NCBI GenBank assembly: GCA_963556195.1
Contig: OY744519.1
Coordinates: 111,695,645-111,759,644, forward strand
Length of the DNA: 64,000 nt
Direction of reading: 5' to 3'
Source: Sepiola atlantica
Lineage: Eukaryota; Mollusca; Cephalopoda; Sepiida; Sepiolidae
The translations under genes were made by a program, and so were the position numbers. Below are positions 11,766 to 23,841 of this stretch, in pieces (within the stretch, counting starts at the first letter, position 1; each line of letters starts with the position of its first letter). The notes under the pieces were generated by a model, which worked only from the letters and a program-made list of their open reading frames with translations, did no database searches and was not told the origin of the DNA.

Positions 11766-13510
11766 ACTCTGAGTCTGAATAAAATAGTGACTTGTATACA
11801 ATGCCTTGTTGACAATATGTATTGTCTTTGCATTAAATTATCCAAATATGATTTGATGTGCTATAAAACACAAACTAAGTCAAACGAAAGCCTATTATTG
11901 AAACAAATTGACAATAGAAGGTTGAGACGTTTTCTTTTTTTCTTTCTTGTGAACGATGATTGTTCTCTTTCAAGTCTGGCATCATTTTTTTAATGTCTAG
12001 CCCCCCCCCCTCCCAATAATCAATCAAAGAAAGAAAATTAAAGGAAGAACATTTTAAAAAAAAAGCAAAGTCAACAGTTGGTGTTTTTTTTCTTTAGGTC
12101 ATCAAAAATTATTGGCGTTTTCTTTTCAACTCGCGATAGTTCAATCCCTCATTATTCTACCGAAATAATAACAAAAATAGCATTTGAAAGACTTACATTG
12201 GAAAACAAATAGTAAGTCAGACAATCCCTGTCGTCTGAAATGAATACAGAAAGAAATCCTTCACTTTAAACAAAAAGTCAACCATAAGTGTTTTTTTTTC
12301 CCTTAGGTCATCAGAAATGATAATAATTTATATGAAAAATCAAATTACTGACATAATTCTATGATTTTATATGAATATTAGTGCAAACACTGGCAAAGCA
12401 TAATTTTTTTCCGTCATTTTTAACGGAGGGTGTGGACTAGTAAATTATTTAGAAAAAATATTGTTGACATGAGTTGATAATGAAACTCTTCAACCAATGC
12501 TCACATAATGCTGATACAGACACAAAATACATTCGATTATTATGTTTTTTTTAATCAACAACAGTTGAACTATTTGTCTTAAAGTAAATACATCGAACTA
12601 ATGAGGGTCTTATGACTCTCTCGTTTTTGCCTATTTATAATCGCATATGTTATTGAGCAGAGTCTAAAATACTGGATGGTCGCCAGTTGCCACAGAGGGA
12701 GACATATTATTGTATAAACATCTTTGTTTTACAATACACTCACCAGAACTGGAAGAAAAGTAATCGATACAAATATTGACTATTCCTTGGTCGTAGTAGT
12801 AATAGTAGTAGTAGTAGTAGTAGTAGTAGTATACTTTCAAAGTTAAGTGCAGATATGATTATCAGGTGCAATAGGTTATACGGTATGAATGACGAGAGTT
12901 AACCTTAAGGTCAGCTTATAATGCATATGAAGGATATACTATAATAGTTTGGTTGGTTTATTCATGTTATATAGGGAAGATTTAATTTTAATATTTTTTA
13001 TAACAGTTGCTGCCAATATTCCAGTGATTGTAAACGCCAAGTGAGGATCTCTTGCGGATGATCCAGCCAAAAGGAATTCCTAGTTAAGGAAATGGAGTTC
13101 CATTAGTTACACGAATAAAATATAGCTACTGTTAAAATCGCTGTTGTCTTCTTCCTTACGAATATACAAAAAGGACATCTACTCTTTCTCAGGTCTTTAC
13201 CTACTCCACTACTTTGGGAGCGGCTTCCACTTCCGCTCCCTCCCCCCTCAAAAAAAAGGGACCACTACTTTCCCCGCTCCATCTCCACCTTAAAATAACC
13301 TGTTATATATTCAACACGTTTCCAACATTATTTTCAAATAAGTCCCTAGTTACTTGCCTCTCCACTGCTGGATATAAAAATAAGCAAAAAGGAGCGTGCT
13401 CTTTTCCGTAAAACCCAGCCCTTTCTCATGACAGACAAAATAATAACATATCATACATTAAGGATACACAGCACAGATTACACAGATTCTGGTGTCGGCA
13501 AGCTGAGTTC
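11766..13510. other. AT-rich sequence with a (GTA)n tract
   Basis: No gene seen. A (GTA)n microsatellite lies at about 12796-12831. GCTGAGTTCAAATCCC near 13500 resembles a tRNA B-box and suggests a decayed SINE. Confidence 0.5.
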
Positions 13511-13559
13511 AAATCCCTTCTTCTTTTAACGTGTCTCTTCAACATCAGATATGGGTTGC

Positions 13560-13880
13560 ACATTGACCAGAGGGGCAGGAAGTTACTTTCTCCACGAACT
13601 CTATCAGTTATGCTTGTTTAGATGTGTCATTGATCATCTTTGACTGAGTCATACCAAGTCTTTTTCGGCCTCTCTCCTCCCTGCTTACTCTCAATTGAGA
13701 CGTATGTACATCTGTTTATCAAATAAAAGCTTTGTTCAATATGTCCATACCACTGTAGGTGGTTGCAATGCAGAGCTGACTTCAGTCTGGTCACTTTCAG
13801 CCTTAATAGTAGTGAGTCAGTACAAACTATGTTGGCAAGGCACACACCACAAATCCACTGAACCACAGCCATGTAATTGG
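13560..13880 (-). pseudogene. LINE reverse transcriptase C-terminal fragment
   Basis: The minus-strand reading has WICGVCLANIV, LLLRLKVTRLKS, LQWYGHIE and RPKKTWYDSVKDDQ in order. That succession is typical of the C-terminal end of one class of LINE RT proteins. The same family is represented on the plus strand near 61.0 kb (ERNDMKMIEWM). The fragment is 5'-truncated and the end is not an intact domain. Confidence 0.8.
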
Positions 13881-16060
<2,180 letters not shown>

Positions 16061-16092
16061 GACATTTCGGTGGTCTTTTATCTGACGGGCTG

Positions 16093-16275
16093 AGGTATAT
16101 GTCCTGGATAGTCCTAGGAGGTCAACTCTCCCAGGCCTTGCCTCCCCTCTTTGGGGTGGAGTAAGTTTATTGCTTACTACCTGAGGTGCCCTGACCGAGG
16201 AATCCCGACAAGGCTGCTCAGGAAATTTTTTATAGACCAGAGTGCTTCTTCTTTAGGGGCGCTGGCTTGACTCTC
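16093..16275. repeat. Dispersed repeat, copy 2 of 2 (other at 6.27 kb)
   Basis: Diverged direct copy of the 6266-6445 block, with the same TCTCCCAGGC, CTCTTTGGGG and TTTATTGCTTACT landmarks in order. It lies about 300 bp before the minus-strand LINE RT fragment at 16.56 kb. Confidence 0.7.
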
Positions 16276-16559
16276 CCCCATCTTCCGTCCTTGTGATACA
16301 TCTTCCTGTAGTAAGAAGGAAGTAAATACCTGGAACCACACCTGTCTATACTGGCAGTCAAGACATACGTACAACCACTCTTGTCCTGTGTTGTATGATA
16401 CTTTTTTCAATATACTTGTTTTCTCTAAACTCCGAGTTTGTGTTTTCCTTCCGGACCCTTTACAGGCCTACAATAGTTTTCATAGGTTAATTGTGAGTTA
16501 TCTGCTAGTCGCTTGGTGTGGATTCTGTGCGGTTTCCCCACTTAGCCATATCCCTGTTT

Positions 16560-17330
16560 TGGCATCCACAGAAGAACATCGCTGATGATTTCATCCCTAG
16601 CCCTCTAGCAATGATCAGCAAATCTGGTTCTTCTCTCACTGATAAAGGCTGAGGTCTGAGAAATGCGTCAATAAAGTTGCTCTCTCATGGGGTGCTGTCT
16701 CCAGGGGATGTTAATTGCAGCTCTTAGCGTTATAGTGTACACACCAGCAATTTTCTTCTCCAATCTTTTGGTGAAAGTTTAGGTGCTACTTCCATATACA
16801 ACAACTTATGTAACAATGGCTTCAAAGAAGTTACATTTCATCTTGGTAGGAAGATTTGACTTTCAGATTGCTCTCATCTTATCCAAGGCTTGCGTATTCG
16901 TACATTTAGTTCACTCTCTGTACACTATTTCCTTGCCACTTAACTAGCAAGATAGGTAAATTTGTCAACAATTTTCTAGATAAGTCCCACTTAGGGAAGA
17001 GATATTTCTATGTTGGTTCAGGAGAATGTGCTCTGTTTTATTTGTTTTAACAAACAGCATAATGCAATTTGTCATTTCTTCACGACAGTGTAGTAGGGAT
17101 TTTGCTTGTTGAGTTGTGTCAGCAAAAATTGCAAAGCCATCAGCATAGCCTGCATCCATAGTTTTCTCTGCAGGATACCTTCTGCTTCTTGCAGGTACCA
17201 ATGTAAAGACATTTTCTTTCAACTTGTTGATTGACATACGAAGGATTATAAACAGATAGGGAGCTATAGTATCACCCTTAAGACCACCAGAAATTACCTA
17301 AAGAAATTCAGTGTCTCCGTCAGACAATCA
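16560..17330 (-). pseudogene. LINE reverse transcriptase fragment with mutated catalytic box
   Basis: Minus strand, in order: AGYADGFAIFADTTQQ, LLHCREEM, FVKTNKTEHILLNQ, then after frame breaks INIPWRQHPMREQLY, FISERRTRFADHC and SDVLLWMPKQG. This is the palm-to-C-terminus path of a LINE RT. The usual YADD reads YADG, removing one catalytic Asp. A TAG at 16607-16605 follows ADHC, where related proteins have Trp; a TGA follows QLY. The copy is dead. Confidence 0.85.
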
Positions 17331-17475
17331 CACCATAAACGGTTTTCTGCTGTACAAGATCACTAAGCTAGGACCTCGGTCCTATGCCCCCAGCAGTGGC
17401 TACTACTTCTTCTCATCAACCCATCATGTCAACCCAATATCTTCACTTACTTGCATGACATTTTTCTTAAAATTA

Positions 17476-17518
17476 TCATCCTGAGGAAGTCTTATAAATA
17501 AAGACGAAGCGTTGATGA
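17476..17518 (+). ncRNA. Hammerhead-like motif (degenerate)
   Basis: CTGAGGA (17481-17487) fits the CUGANGA core. GTCTT/AAGAC form stem II. GAAG stands in for GAAA, with a very short stem III, then UU as the cleavage site and GATGA (17514-17518) pairing with TCATC (17476-17480) as stem I. The base at 15.1 is G, not A. It lies about 80 bp before a (TA)n tract. Confidence 0.55.
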
Positions 17519-17593
17519 ATATATAAAAAAACATCCTTTTTGGTTTTTCCTTTTTCATTTCCCATATTATGGAATGTATATTTTTTTCTTATG

Positions 17594-17595
<2 letters not shown>

Positions 17596-17663
<68 letters not shown>
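17596..17663. repeat. (TA)n microsatellite between converging hammerhead-like motifs
   Basis: 68 bp of AT repeat. The plus-strand motif at 17476-17518 points into it from the left and the minus-strand motif at 17771-17835 from the right. Confidence 0.95.
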
Positions 17664-17667
<4 letters not shown>

Positions 17668-17770
17668 AATAAAAGAAACCATGTTTCAGACAAAATGTAA
17701 AAATAAAAATGAAATAAAGGATAAGCAAATCAACAACTAGCAAAAATAAACTCAAAAACACATATTGAAA

Positions 17771-17835
17771 AGTTCTACCAAAATATTTCGATTGTTAAAA
17801 TACAATCATCATCAATCGGTAGCAGAACTTTAATT
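17771..17835 (-). ncRNA. Hammerhead-like motif (weak)
   Basis: On the minus strand GUUCU/UACC upstream pairs with GGUAGAAC downstream (stem I). TTGATGA (17815-17809) stands where CUGANGA is expected. GATTG/CAATC form stem II and GAAA is present (17789-17786). The core C is U, two extra bases precede the core, and stem III is nearly absent, so it is probably a relic. Confidence 0.35.
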
Positions 17836-17943
17836 AAAAACAGAAAAGTTTTCAAATTTATACAAAGAACGCAATTTGGAAAAAAAAATAGTCACGTGTA
17901 ATAAACAGTAGAAAGGGAGAAAGAAAGAAAGAAATGTTAAAAA

Positions 17944-17982
17944 AGAAGAAGAAGAAGAAGAAGAAGAAGAAGAAGAAGAAGA
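17944..17982 (+). repeat. (GAA)n microsatellite
   Basis: Thirteen uninterrupted GAA triplets, followed by imperfect AAAGA repeats to about 18000. Confidence 0.95.
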
Positions 17983-17999
17983 AAAAGAAAGAAAAAGAA

Positions 18000-18324
18000 A
18001 TCGGCAGTTAGCTTATAAACGCCGATTGGAAACGCTGTAAGTTAATACAGTCGGGAAGAAAGATTAGTAGTAATTTAAAATATATGACAACAATGAATTA
18101 CACAAAAAAATATATATTCCATAAAAAAGAAAAAACAAATACAAGATTTATTACACGTGTTTCAAAGAATTTATTTAAGCACAAGGCTTTTAAACAGGCG
18201 AGCCTGGCCCCTCGCCCCAATCAGATTTCTTATAATGTCTATTTATAAATGCTTTGGAAATATTAATTAATTAATATCTACTGAGCTTAAACGCTGGCAG
18301 TTTGACTACAAAAAATGAAATATA

Positions 18325-18378
<54 letters not shown>

Positions 18379-18870
18379 TTAATGTATATAAGCATTTGGG
18401 TTAATCATGAAATGCAAGACATGGTTTAGTGTTTGTTTTTCAGTGATCTAAAATATCTGAAACAAGAAACATTTGAAAATGAATGCTGACTTATCTCATT
18501 AATGGAGGAAATTTGGTATTTTGGAGACTGAATTAATTACACCATTTGTGCCTTATCAGATATTTTAGAAATTATGAAGATTAAATCTGTAAAAGAGTTA
18601 AATTGGAATAACGAAAGGGCATTCATAAGATTGATGCAAAATGTACTTTCTCCTATTTGAACTTGCCTTTTATGGAATTCAAAAAGTTATACAGAGAACT
18701 ATATCAGTTTATTCATATCAATCAATCTAGCTGACTACATATGTTCATATATATGTTGATATATCTCTGTCAGTAGCAATCAGGTTGGATATCTCTGAAT
18801 GCTTCTGTTTAGTTGACTACCTCAGGTCATTCTGTAGAGTTCACAATATATATATATATATATATATATA
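18000..18870. other. AT-rich sequence without recognised genes
   Basis: Holds (TA)n tracts at about 18327-18367 and 18847-18870. TATTCCATAAAAAAGAAA near 18115 is roughly inverted relative to 17578-17595, hinting at a decayed foldback. No coding similarity. Confidence 0.5.
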
Positions 18871-19268
18871 AATGTGATACTTAGAAGGCAATACAATGCA
18901 GTGGTGTGACGGATAGACACAAGTTGGAGCAAATAAGACATATAATGGTGGAACAAATGAAATAGTTTCACCCTTAATACAATGTATACATACACATACA
19001 TATATATATATATATTTATTTATTTTTTCACAAACACATATATATCTGTCTATCTACACAATGTTACAATGTTATGTAATACCTGTATCAAAAAAGGAAG
19101 AAAAAGGAAAAAATAAAAAATAAAAAAATAAATATATATATATGTGTATGTATACATTGTATTAAGGGTGAAACTATTTCATGTGTTCCACCATTATATG
19201 TCTTATTTGCTCCAACTTGTGTCTATCCATCACACCTCTGCATTGTATTGCCTTCTAAGTATCACATT
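18871..19268. mobile_element. Foldback/MITE-like element with about 135-bp inverted arms
   Basis: The left arm begins AATGTGATACTTAGAAGGCA and reads through ATAATGGTGGAAC to CAATGTATACATA. The right arm, about 19136-19268, is its reverse complement with few mismatches, ending TAAGTATCACATT. The centre is about 120 bp of AT-rich sequence. No coding capacity. Both ends abut or approach TA-rich sequence, which would suit a TA target, but no clean duplication is provable. Confidence 0.85.
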
Positions 19269-19312
19269 TCTATATACTAATAAACAATGCTTCAAGCAAA
19301 CTACATAAACCT

Positions 19313-19315
<3 letters not shown>

Positions 19316-19379
<64 letters not shown>
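19316..19379. repeat. (TA)n microsatellite at the 3' side of a minus-strand hammerhead
   Basis: 64-bp AT run reached about 25 bases after the hammerhead at 19403-19502 when read on the minus strand. Confidence 0.95.
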
Positions 19380-19386
<7 letters not shown>

Positions 19387-19402
19387 TAAAAACTATCTGT
19401 TA

Positions 19403-19502
19403 CATATTTCAGCATCGTACTGCGGTTTCATCCAGATAGACTGACTTTTTAAATTAAAAAAAAGTCTATACCCAAGGAGAATCGTCAGCGTACTGAAATG
19501 AG
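19403..19502 (-). ncRNA. Type I hammerhead ribozyme candidate with long stem II
   Basis: Minus strand: CTGACGA core (19488-19482), a 52-nt stem-loop II (19481-19430) that can pair around UAUAGACU/AGUCUAU, then GAAA (19429-19426), a short stem III, and UA as the cleavage site (19419-19418). Stem I pairs AUUUCAG and CG upstream with CG and CUGAAAU downstream across a small internal loop. Core position 7 is C, which hammerheads tolerate. One mismatch weakens stem III. The unusually long stem II sets it apart from the other copies. Confidence 0.65.
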
Positions 19503-19504
19503 AT

Positions 19505-20260
19505 CAAAAACACAATGCGAAATGGCGTTTGGGTTCATCGTTAAAAACCGATGCATTACTGAAGTGTCTCTTTGGAAAAGGTATATTGGTTGGGATTCAT
19601 TGAGTTTTATTTTATTCATTATTTATAGTTTTAAAAAAAGGTTTTTATTTTTTTCTACTAAGTGTTTTATGTAATTATTTATTTGTAGTTTTGTATTTTT
19701 ATTTTAAAAGGGTTGTATTTTGAAGATTGTCTATAGACCGTAGGAGATTTTCGATGTCTTGAAAAATGAAAACAGAGATGGGGCGGCGGTTAACTTCATT
19801 GCTTAAAATGGTGTATTACTGAAGTCTCCTTTTAAAGAAGATACCGGGGTAAATTTTATGCATTGGGTGTGATTCGTTGAGTTTTATTTTATTTATTATT
19901 CATTTTATTTATAGTTTTGTGTTTGAAAAGCTTTTATTTTATTTGGTGTTTTATTTACCTATCTATTTATTTGTAGTCACACTATGCCACACAGTTATCC
20001 CTAAAATGAACACACTTTTGAAGCAGTAAAACAGACAACACCCATCGTAAATAATTAAATTAATTTTAATAAAACTTAATTAAGATTAAGATCCATATAT
20101 TATATTTAATTCTGACCCAGTACTTCCTTCACAAGGGACACGTCAACAATGCACCGTTTTAAACGATGAATTCAGACGCCACCTCCTTTGTTTTCGTTTT
20201 TACGAGACACTCTTTAAAATACAAAACTACAAATAAATAAATAAGTAAATAAAACATATT
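19505..20260. repeat. Repeated 200-280 bp units, two direct and one inverted
   Basis: Two diverged direct copies, at about 19510-19740 and 19790-19990, share TGCATTACTGAAG-like and GAGTTTTATTTTATT wording. A third partial copy lies inverted at about 20130-20250 (AAACGATGAATTCA, AAACTACAAATAAATAA). No ORF of note. May be a decayed tandem element. Confidence 0.6.
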
Positions 20261-20263
20261 TAC

Positions 20264-20390
20264 CATGATATGTTTGTATAAATAAAACTTTTATTATATA
20301 TCGATAGCTCTATTTATTATTGAGCACTATTATATAAACACAGTAAAGATTCTTGGGATTTTATCCTGTGGATACAAACCTTACCTGGAT

Positions 20391-20392
<2 letters not shown>
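20264..20392 (+). repeat. Tail segment shared with 23.2 kb and 57.5 kb, ending on (TA)n
   Basis: ATGTTTGTATAAATAAAAC, then GAGCACTATTATATAAACACAG, recur at 23220-23305 and, inverted, near 57550. At 20.3 kb and 57.5 kb the segment runs into a (TA)n. It looks like the 3' tail of a hammerhead-bearing repeat whose ribozyme is lost here. Confidence 0.55.

Positions 20393-20442
<50 letters not shown>
20393..20442. repeat. (TA)n microsatellite
   Basis: 50-bp AT run joined on the left to the tail segment at 20.27 kb and on the right to the 3' end of a minus-strand Penelope-like fragment. Confidence 0.95.
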
Positions 20443-20445
<3 letters not shown>

Positions 20446-20570
20446 TACTTCATGTATCCACATAAAATATTATAAGGAGATATAATTTTTTATGTGTCAG
20501 TTTTCAGTATTTACTTCAACAGTGCTCGATACGTAAGTAGAGCTAGGTAGTAAGCAATGAAAATATATAT

Positions 20571-20634
20571 GGCAATCAAGCTACACAGAGGCTCCCGTGT
20601 TTCATCCCCGGGGGGAATCGTCAGGCTAAATGCA
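20571..20634 (-). ncRNA. Hammerhead-like fold in Penelope-like terminus
   Basis: Minus strand: CTGACGA (20624-20618), stem II TTCCCC/GGGGAT with a U-U first pair (20617-20604), GAAA (20603-20600), stem III CACGGG/UCUGUG with loop AGCC (20599-20584), UA cleavage site (20583-20582), and stem I formed by AGC/GCU plus further pairs after one mismatch. All core positions are acceptable. Hammerheads are known in Penelope-like terminal repeats, so the context fits. Confidence 0.65.
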
Positions 20635-21132
20635 TGGAGTTATTTTTGTCAGGTGTTTTTATATACATGGCTTGCTAGTTAACCAATCAGATTCTTTGTT
20701 GTTTCCTTAGCCAATCGTTGGGCTTCCCGCGAACAAAGGCTTTGTTAGTGACGCTCCTATGCCTATCCTATTTTTTGTTAACAATGGATTTTCTTATATC
20801 CTGTTTCCTTTGTTTTGTCAATACAGTGGGCGAATTTATTTTAACACATAGTTTCTTGTATTTCTATTTTAGGTTTTAAATTTTAACTTGTTCAGTTTTT
20901 TATTTATTTATTTATTTATTTTTATTTTTTATTCATTATATATTATCCTAAGGTAAATTTATTTATGTGTAAACAGCTGTTTGCTATTTCACTTCTAGAG
21001 TATATTTTTTATTCAGGCATAATCTACACGGGTCGTCTAAGTTTCTACATGTCTTACTATTTTCTATTCAATTATTGGTGAGTGTCCATTTTCTTTGAGC
21101 TCCCAATAATGGTTAGCTAGTGCTGTTTTAGT

Positions 21133-21330
21133 TCAACGTTCTTTGTTTTTAAATGTGCTTTTGTGGTCATAGTATCTGGTCTTAAAGTCTAGGGATGTCA
21201 TACCCACGTAGTATTTCTTGTTATTTGGTCTTTCGTTGGCAAATATCGTTGCTTGGTATACAACACTTTTAGTTAGGCATTTATTTTGTAGTGGACAAAG
21301 TTTATGATTTATGCAGTTACATCTTTTCTC
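21133..21330 (-). pseudogene. GIY-YIG endonuclease fragment of Penelope-like element
   Basis: The minus strand shows a Cys cluster (RCNCIN, CPLQNKCLTK) followed by VVYQATI, KKYYVGMTSLDFKTRYYDHK, the GIY-YIG signature with its conserved Arg. The nuclease would nick target DNA for the element's reverse transcriptase. The reading stops at 21133 soon after KNKER, before the rest of the domain. The copy at 25.5 kb is longer. Confidence 0.85.
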
Positions 21331-21411
21331 TTCATTGCTAATATATATATATATATATGTTGCATTACCCGTCCTTTCACGATACCCAGTAAGGTCCAAC
21401 AAGAATGACAA

Positions 21412-22030
21412 AGAAGAGAACGTATATGAAAAAACTTTGGTTTTCTTTATTTGCCATTACCGGATGGTTTACGCCGGCTACGTACATATATTAAACAATC
21501 GTTTGACATACTTTTGTCCCATGAAAGTCTGTTTGTTGCTGAGATTACAGACTTGGTTTCCGCTAGAAACTCGTTCGTATATACATCTGATTGGAAAGCA
21601 ATTTGCTCTGCATTGTCTATGCAAGCGTAAACTGAAGCAATTGTTCTATAAGCACTTTGGTGAAGTACAAGTCAGGGGATTCCTTCATAGTACCAACTTG
21701 CGTATCAGCCACATTTTTAGTCAGCGGACACAAAAGTTTAACAGCAAGACGGGCTTGGGTACGATAGCCAATAAAGCTTCATCGGTGCCATAAATATCGG
21801 TAAACTTGCATTGTTCCGGTACATCGATACTCTGATCACCAAGCATTTCAGCTCTTCGCGTTTTTGAAACCGTTGTTGTTCAAGTTCCACTTGCACTGCG
21901 GAACCTTCTCCTTTTTAATAGTTATCAAGTCGCCTTTATTTCTTTCTCGACGTCCCACCCACAATGGACTCGGCCACGATTCATTTTTACCACTCTTCAT
22001 TATCTTACATATATATATATAGTACTTGAA
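21412..22030 (-). other. Unrecognised degraded coding-like region
   Basis: The minus strand reads for tens of codons with stops removed: SPLWVGRRERNKGD, KVPQCKWNLNNNGF, then ARLAVKLLCPLTKNVADTQ and SPDLYFTKVLIEQLLQ. The composition is less AT-rich than its surroundings and looks protein-coding, but I do not recognise a family. It abuts the truncated Penelope-like copy at 21.41 kb and could be an older element it inserted into, or a processed pseudogene. A plus-strand frame at 21311-21793 is also open but looks less protein-like. Confidence 0.35.
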
Positions 22031-23058
22031 TAAATTATTATTAAATAATTCAGACAATAAAAACAATTGAGTAGTTTATACCTTTGTTTCAAGCTTATTA
22101 TTTGGTATTCTTCATCCTGACATAACTTATTCTTATTGTTTATACTGAAAGCAGGTGCTACATTTATGATTCACCATTTTGTACTATTGTGGAGGTTTCT
22201 TCGTTTTCGGTCCTTTACATAGATTAACTGGTACTTTTTGTATGCTGGATTTCTCAGGGTTACCCTATGGTAGGTTTACGTGGTCTTGTATGTGTTTTCT
22301 GTAGCACCTATATATACACGTGTTCTTCATTATTAATGTTGTTGAAAAAAGGTAAAAATAACATGCGTGTACAAAACCTTTCCTCCTGTAAATAAAACTG
22401 TTATAACTTACAAAATTAAAATTTAGATTTCATTAGAATTAACTCCAGTTACAAATCGATATATAGATTTTTGGACTTAAGTATTGTTAGATAGGAGAGT
22501 GTAGATGCACGTGTATGTATGGACAGTACGTTAGGTTATCACAATACACAATAACTATAAAAAGCAGAACGACATCACTAATTCAGACTAGATTTTATAC
22601 ATTTTTAACTTAATTTTCATTTAAATTAGGATTTTAAACGTCTATATGTATCACTATATCTCTCCACTATCTTACTCTTGTAGATATCGATTTTATTAGC
22701 TATGCATGTTGGTGGCAGTGTATATGTGTGTGCATATTACACTACCAATAAATAGAGTTGTGTTTGTATGCAGATATAAGTTCAACCTCTCTCAGAATTT
22801 GTTTCAATCTTACTCATGGATTACCATCAAATTTAACTGGAGGACAAAGGGGTGCCATTGAAAAAATGAGAGAAAAAGTAAAGATGGAAACAGAAAGTAG
22901 AAGGAATAAAAATGACCAGAACTGATAGTACCTCCTCCCATAATGTGATGATGAGATTTTCAAAGTCTTGGTTGTTTTTGTATGCATTTCAGGAACGTAA
23001 AATTGTGGTTTATTGATCTGAAGAAGCTTCTAAATACGGTTGAAATAAATTATTGTCC
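22031..23058. other. AT-rich sequence without recognised genes
   Basis: Nothing coding is recognised. A CTGAAGA followed by a GAAA occurs near 23027, but the stems are too poor to call. Confidence 0.5.
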
Positions 23059-23205
23059 GACATGTTTCAATTCTAGCTGGAAATAAGCTTAACTGTGTAA
23101 GGTCAAGTTCTTAGTATGAAGGCAGAGAAGAAAACCATCTGGGTAATCTCTGCCTTCATACTAAGAACTTGGCTTGACGAATTTCCAGCTAGAACTTAAA
23201 CATGT
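23059..23205. repeat. Two-tier inverted repeat (hairpin)
   Basis: The inner arms 23105-23127 and 23148-23170 are perfect 23-bp reverse complements around a 20-nt loop. The outer arms 23059-23084 (ACATGTTTCAATTC...) and 23180-23205 are 26 bp with two mismatches. The transcript would fold into one long hairpin. Confidence 0.9.
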
Positions 23206-23399
23206 CTGCAAATGTGTAGCCGAAAATGTTCGTATAAATAAAAAGATTTATACCAAATAAAGATACAGCTGTATTTATTTTTGAACAATATTATATAAAC
23301 ACAGTAAATATTCACTTGATTAACTCCTATGAACAAAACCTAACCCATAGTATGTTTTGCATTAAGCTGATTTTTTTTTATTGATGCTATTGTTTGTGT

Positions 23400-23553
23400 G
23401 GATAATATTACTGAACAAGCGATTATTTAGTTTGCGGGACTGGAAATAAGCAAAGATTGCCACAAAGTGAAAATTGAGACTTGTTTACTTTGTGGTATTT
23501 AGAATATTTCCAGCCACGCGGACTAAATAATCACTTGTTCAGTAATATTATCT
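23400..23553. repeat. Second long imperfect hairpin
   Basis: The left arm 23400-23448 (GGATAATATTACTGAACAAG...) pairs with 23505-23553, with a few mismatches. An inner pair, GCCACAAAGT/ACTTTGTGGT, sits at about 23459 and 23487. It ends just before the (TA)n that starts the Penelope-like element. Confidence 0.85.
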
Positions 23554-23556
23554 GTG

Positions 23557-23559
<3 letters not shown>

Positions 23560-23588
<29 letters not shown>
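23560..23588. repeat. (TA)n microsatellite at the left end of the Penelope-like element
   Basis: 29-bp AT run. The inverted terminal segment of the element starts at its right. Confidence 0.95.
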
Positions 23589-23591
<3 letters not shown>

Positions 23592-23610
23592 AGCTATGAA
23601 AATATATTAA

Positions 23611-23675
23611 TGGCAATTAAGCTACACAGAGGCTCCCGCGTTTTATCCCCGGAGGGAATCTTCAGGCTAAAATTC
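23611..23675 (-). ncRNA. Degenerate hammerhead-like fold in left Penelope-like terminus
   Basis: Minus-strand equivalent of the fold at 20571-20634: CTGAAGA (23665-23659), stem II TTCCC/GGGGAT, but AAAA in place of GAAA (23644-23641). Loss of the G at position 12 should abolish cleavage. Confidence 0.5.
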
Positions 23676-23841
23676 ATAGAGTTATTTTTGCCGGATGTTT
23701 TTATATACACGGCTAGCTAATTAACCAATCAGATTCTTTGTTGTTCTCTCAGCCAATCGTTGGGATTCCCGCGAAAAAAGGTCTTGCCTATATGCTGTTT
23801 CCTTTGTTGTGTCAATATAATGAGTGCATTTATTTTAACAT

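Larger units (their letters stand above)
20443..21411 (-). mobile_element. Penelope-like element, 3' part (5'-truncated, minus strand)
   Basis: Matches, inverted, the 25.5-26.45 kb end of the element at 23.59-26.45 kb: a GIY-YIG nuclease fragment (21133-21330), the linker, the CCAAT-containing segment with ACCAATCAGATTC, the hammerhead-like fold and a tail ending at (TA)n. The reverse transcriptase part is missing, so this copy is 5'-truncated, as expected of incomplete reverse transcription. Confidence 0.85.

Noticed and set aside
23027..23050. CTGAAGA followed by GAAA, possible hammerhead
   Set aside because: Stem II relies on wobble pairs and no convincing stem III or stem I was found.
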